NCBI GenBank assembly: GCA_023333565.1
Contig: JAJKFH010003970.1
Span: 310,001 to 374,000 of the forward strand
Direction of reading: 5' to 3'
DNA: 64,000 nt
DNA from: Puffinus mauretanicus
Lineage: Eukaryota; Chordata; Aves; Procellariiformes; Procellariidae
Every line of letters begins with the position of its first letter. Position 1 is the stretch's first letter. The notes beneath the pieces were generated by a model. That model had not been told where the DNA came from. It made no database searches and was given only the letters and a program-made list of their open reading frames with translations. Below, in pieces: positions 63,396 to 64,000 of this stretch. The position numbers were made by a program, and so were the translations under genes.

Positions 63396-64000
63396 GACTA
63401 TAGGCTAGTGTTGGACTTTCAAACATATGTTCAGTAAGCACTCACATTAAAAGGAGGAATGTTCTTTAGAGTGCTACGTTGATGGAAAGAAGCAGTATTC
63501 ATCTTGTGGATGTAATGAAGGTAAGGTTCTTCAAATTGGAGCCATCTGAGAAAATAAGAAATTTTTATTTTTTATTATAGTTTCTTATGTACTTAGAAGA
63601 TGGATTTCCTGAGATACTATTTTGAGTGACTACTCATTGTGAAATTTTCATGCATAATCAAAGGATAAGGTGTTGGTGGTTTTTTGGTGGGTTTTTTTAG
63701 TTGTTTTTTTGTTGTTTTGCTTTTTCTAATTGTTTATGGTTTAGGTTCTAAGTTTTGAGTAGGGTGCTTTTTGATTTGGTTTATAACTTGAGACAGTTTT
63801 CTTTAGCAGCTGTAAACTTTCATTGGCAGGTATAATTTAAAAGTGTTCTGTCTATGCATGCTGTAGCAAAGCAGTGGACTCAGAGGGAAGCTGATCCTTA
63901 TTTTTTTAAATAATACTTTTATTTGACTTGTATTTACAGATGTATGATGAGCTTTATGAGATAGTGAGTGAAATTAGATCAACTTACAACCTGATCCTAT

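Larger units (their letters stand above)
42257..64000 (+). other. PPP2R5E: PPP2R5E intron 2 (continues past the window)
   Basis: Starts at the donor 'gtaaga'. None of the ORFs to the end of the window contains the conserved B56 core that should follow, so exon 3 lies further right. The intron is T-rich on the transcribed strand, with several T/G simple tracts. It holds one young-looking CR1 and several old repeats, listed separately. GC-richer patches at 58210-58450 and 62260-62540 are the only parts that stand out as possible regulatory DNA. Confidence 0.8.

Noticed and set aside
1..64000. CRISPR arrays, prokaryotic operons, phage or plasmid functions, toxin genes
   Set aside because: None seen; the sequence has vertebrate introns, CpG island and avian repeats throughout.

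Overview
This is nuclear DNA from a bird. A 5'-truncated CR1 retrotransposon with the (CATAGAAT) 8-mer tail lies at 49268-49470, several older CR1 and other amniote repeats are scattered through the window, and two vertebrate genes stand in a known order. The bird order cannot be fixed from the sequence; the CR1 copy looks more like subfamilies common in Neoaves than chicken-specific ones, but that is only an impression. There are no operons, CRISPR arrays, plasmid or phage functions.

Layout. 1-10877 is upstream or intronic DNA of WDR89 and shows no recognisable coding exon. 10878-12078 holds the single coding exon of WDR89 (389 codons, start at 10909), followed by a short 3' UTR. 12541-38050 is intergenic. 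It holds an old MIR-like SINE (20845-21020), a decayed minus-strand coding frame that may be a retroviral pol remnant (28421-29161), two old CR1 pieces (31860-32300 and 37115-37360), overlapping open frames on the minus strand (34578-34875), and an exon-like ORF with good splice sites (35754-35851). 38050-39620 is a CpG island that contains the PPP2R5E promoter and its noncoding first exon, with donor at 39264. Intron 1 follows. Coding exon 2 of PPP2R5E (42093-42256, start codon at 42100) encodes the first 52 residues of the B56-epsilon subunit of PP2A. 42257-64000 is PPP2R5E intron 2; exon 3 is not in the window.

Both genes are on the + strand in the order WDR89 then PPP2R5E, which matches the neighbour order I know from human chromosome 14q23 (SGPP1, WDR89, PPP2R5E, all in one orientation). 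They do not form a functional pathway; the linkage is ancestral synteny.

I saw no convincing new biological system. The leads most worth testing are the exon-like ORF at 35754-35851, whose phase would splice in frame onto PPP2R5E exon 2; three upstream start codons and a tandem array of splice-donor motifs in the PPP2R5E leader; the decayed minus-strand frame near 28.8 kb; and an apparent A/T strand-skew switch across the intergenic region. All counts and family matches were made by eye, with no alignment or database search.
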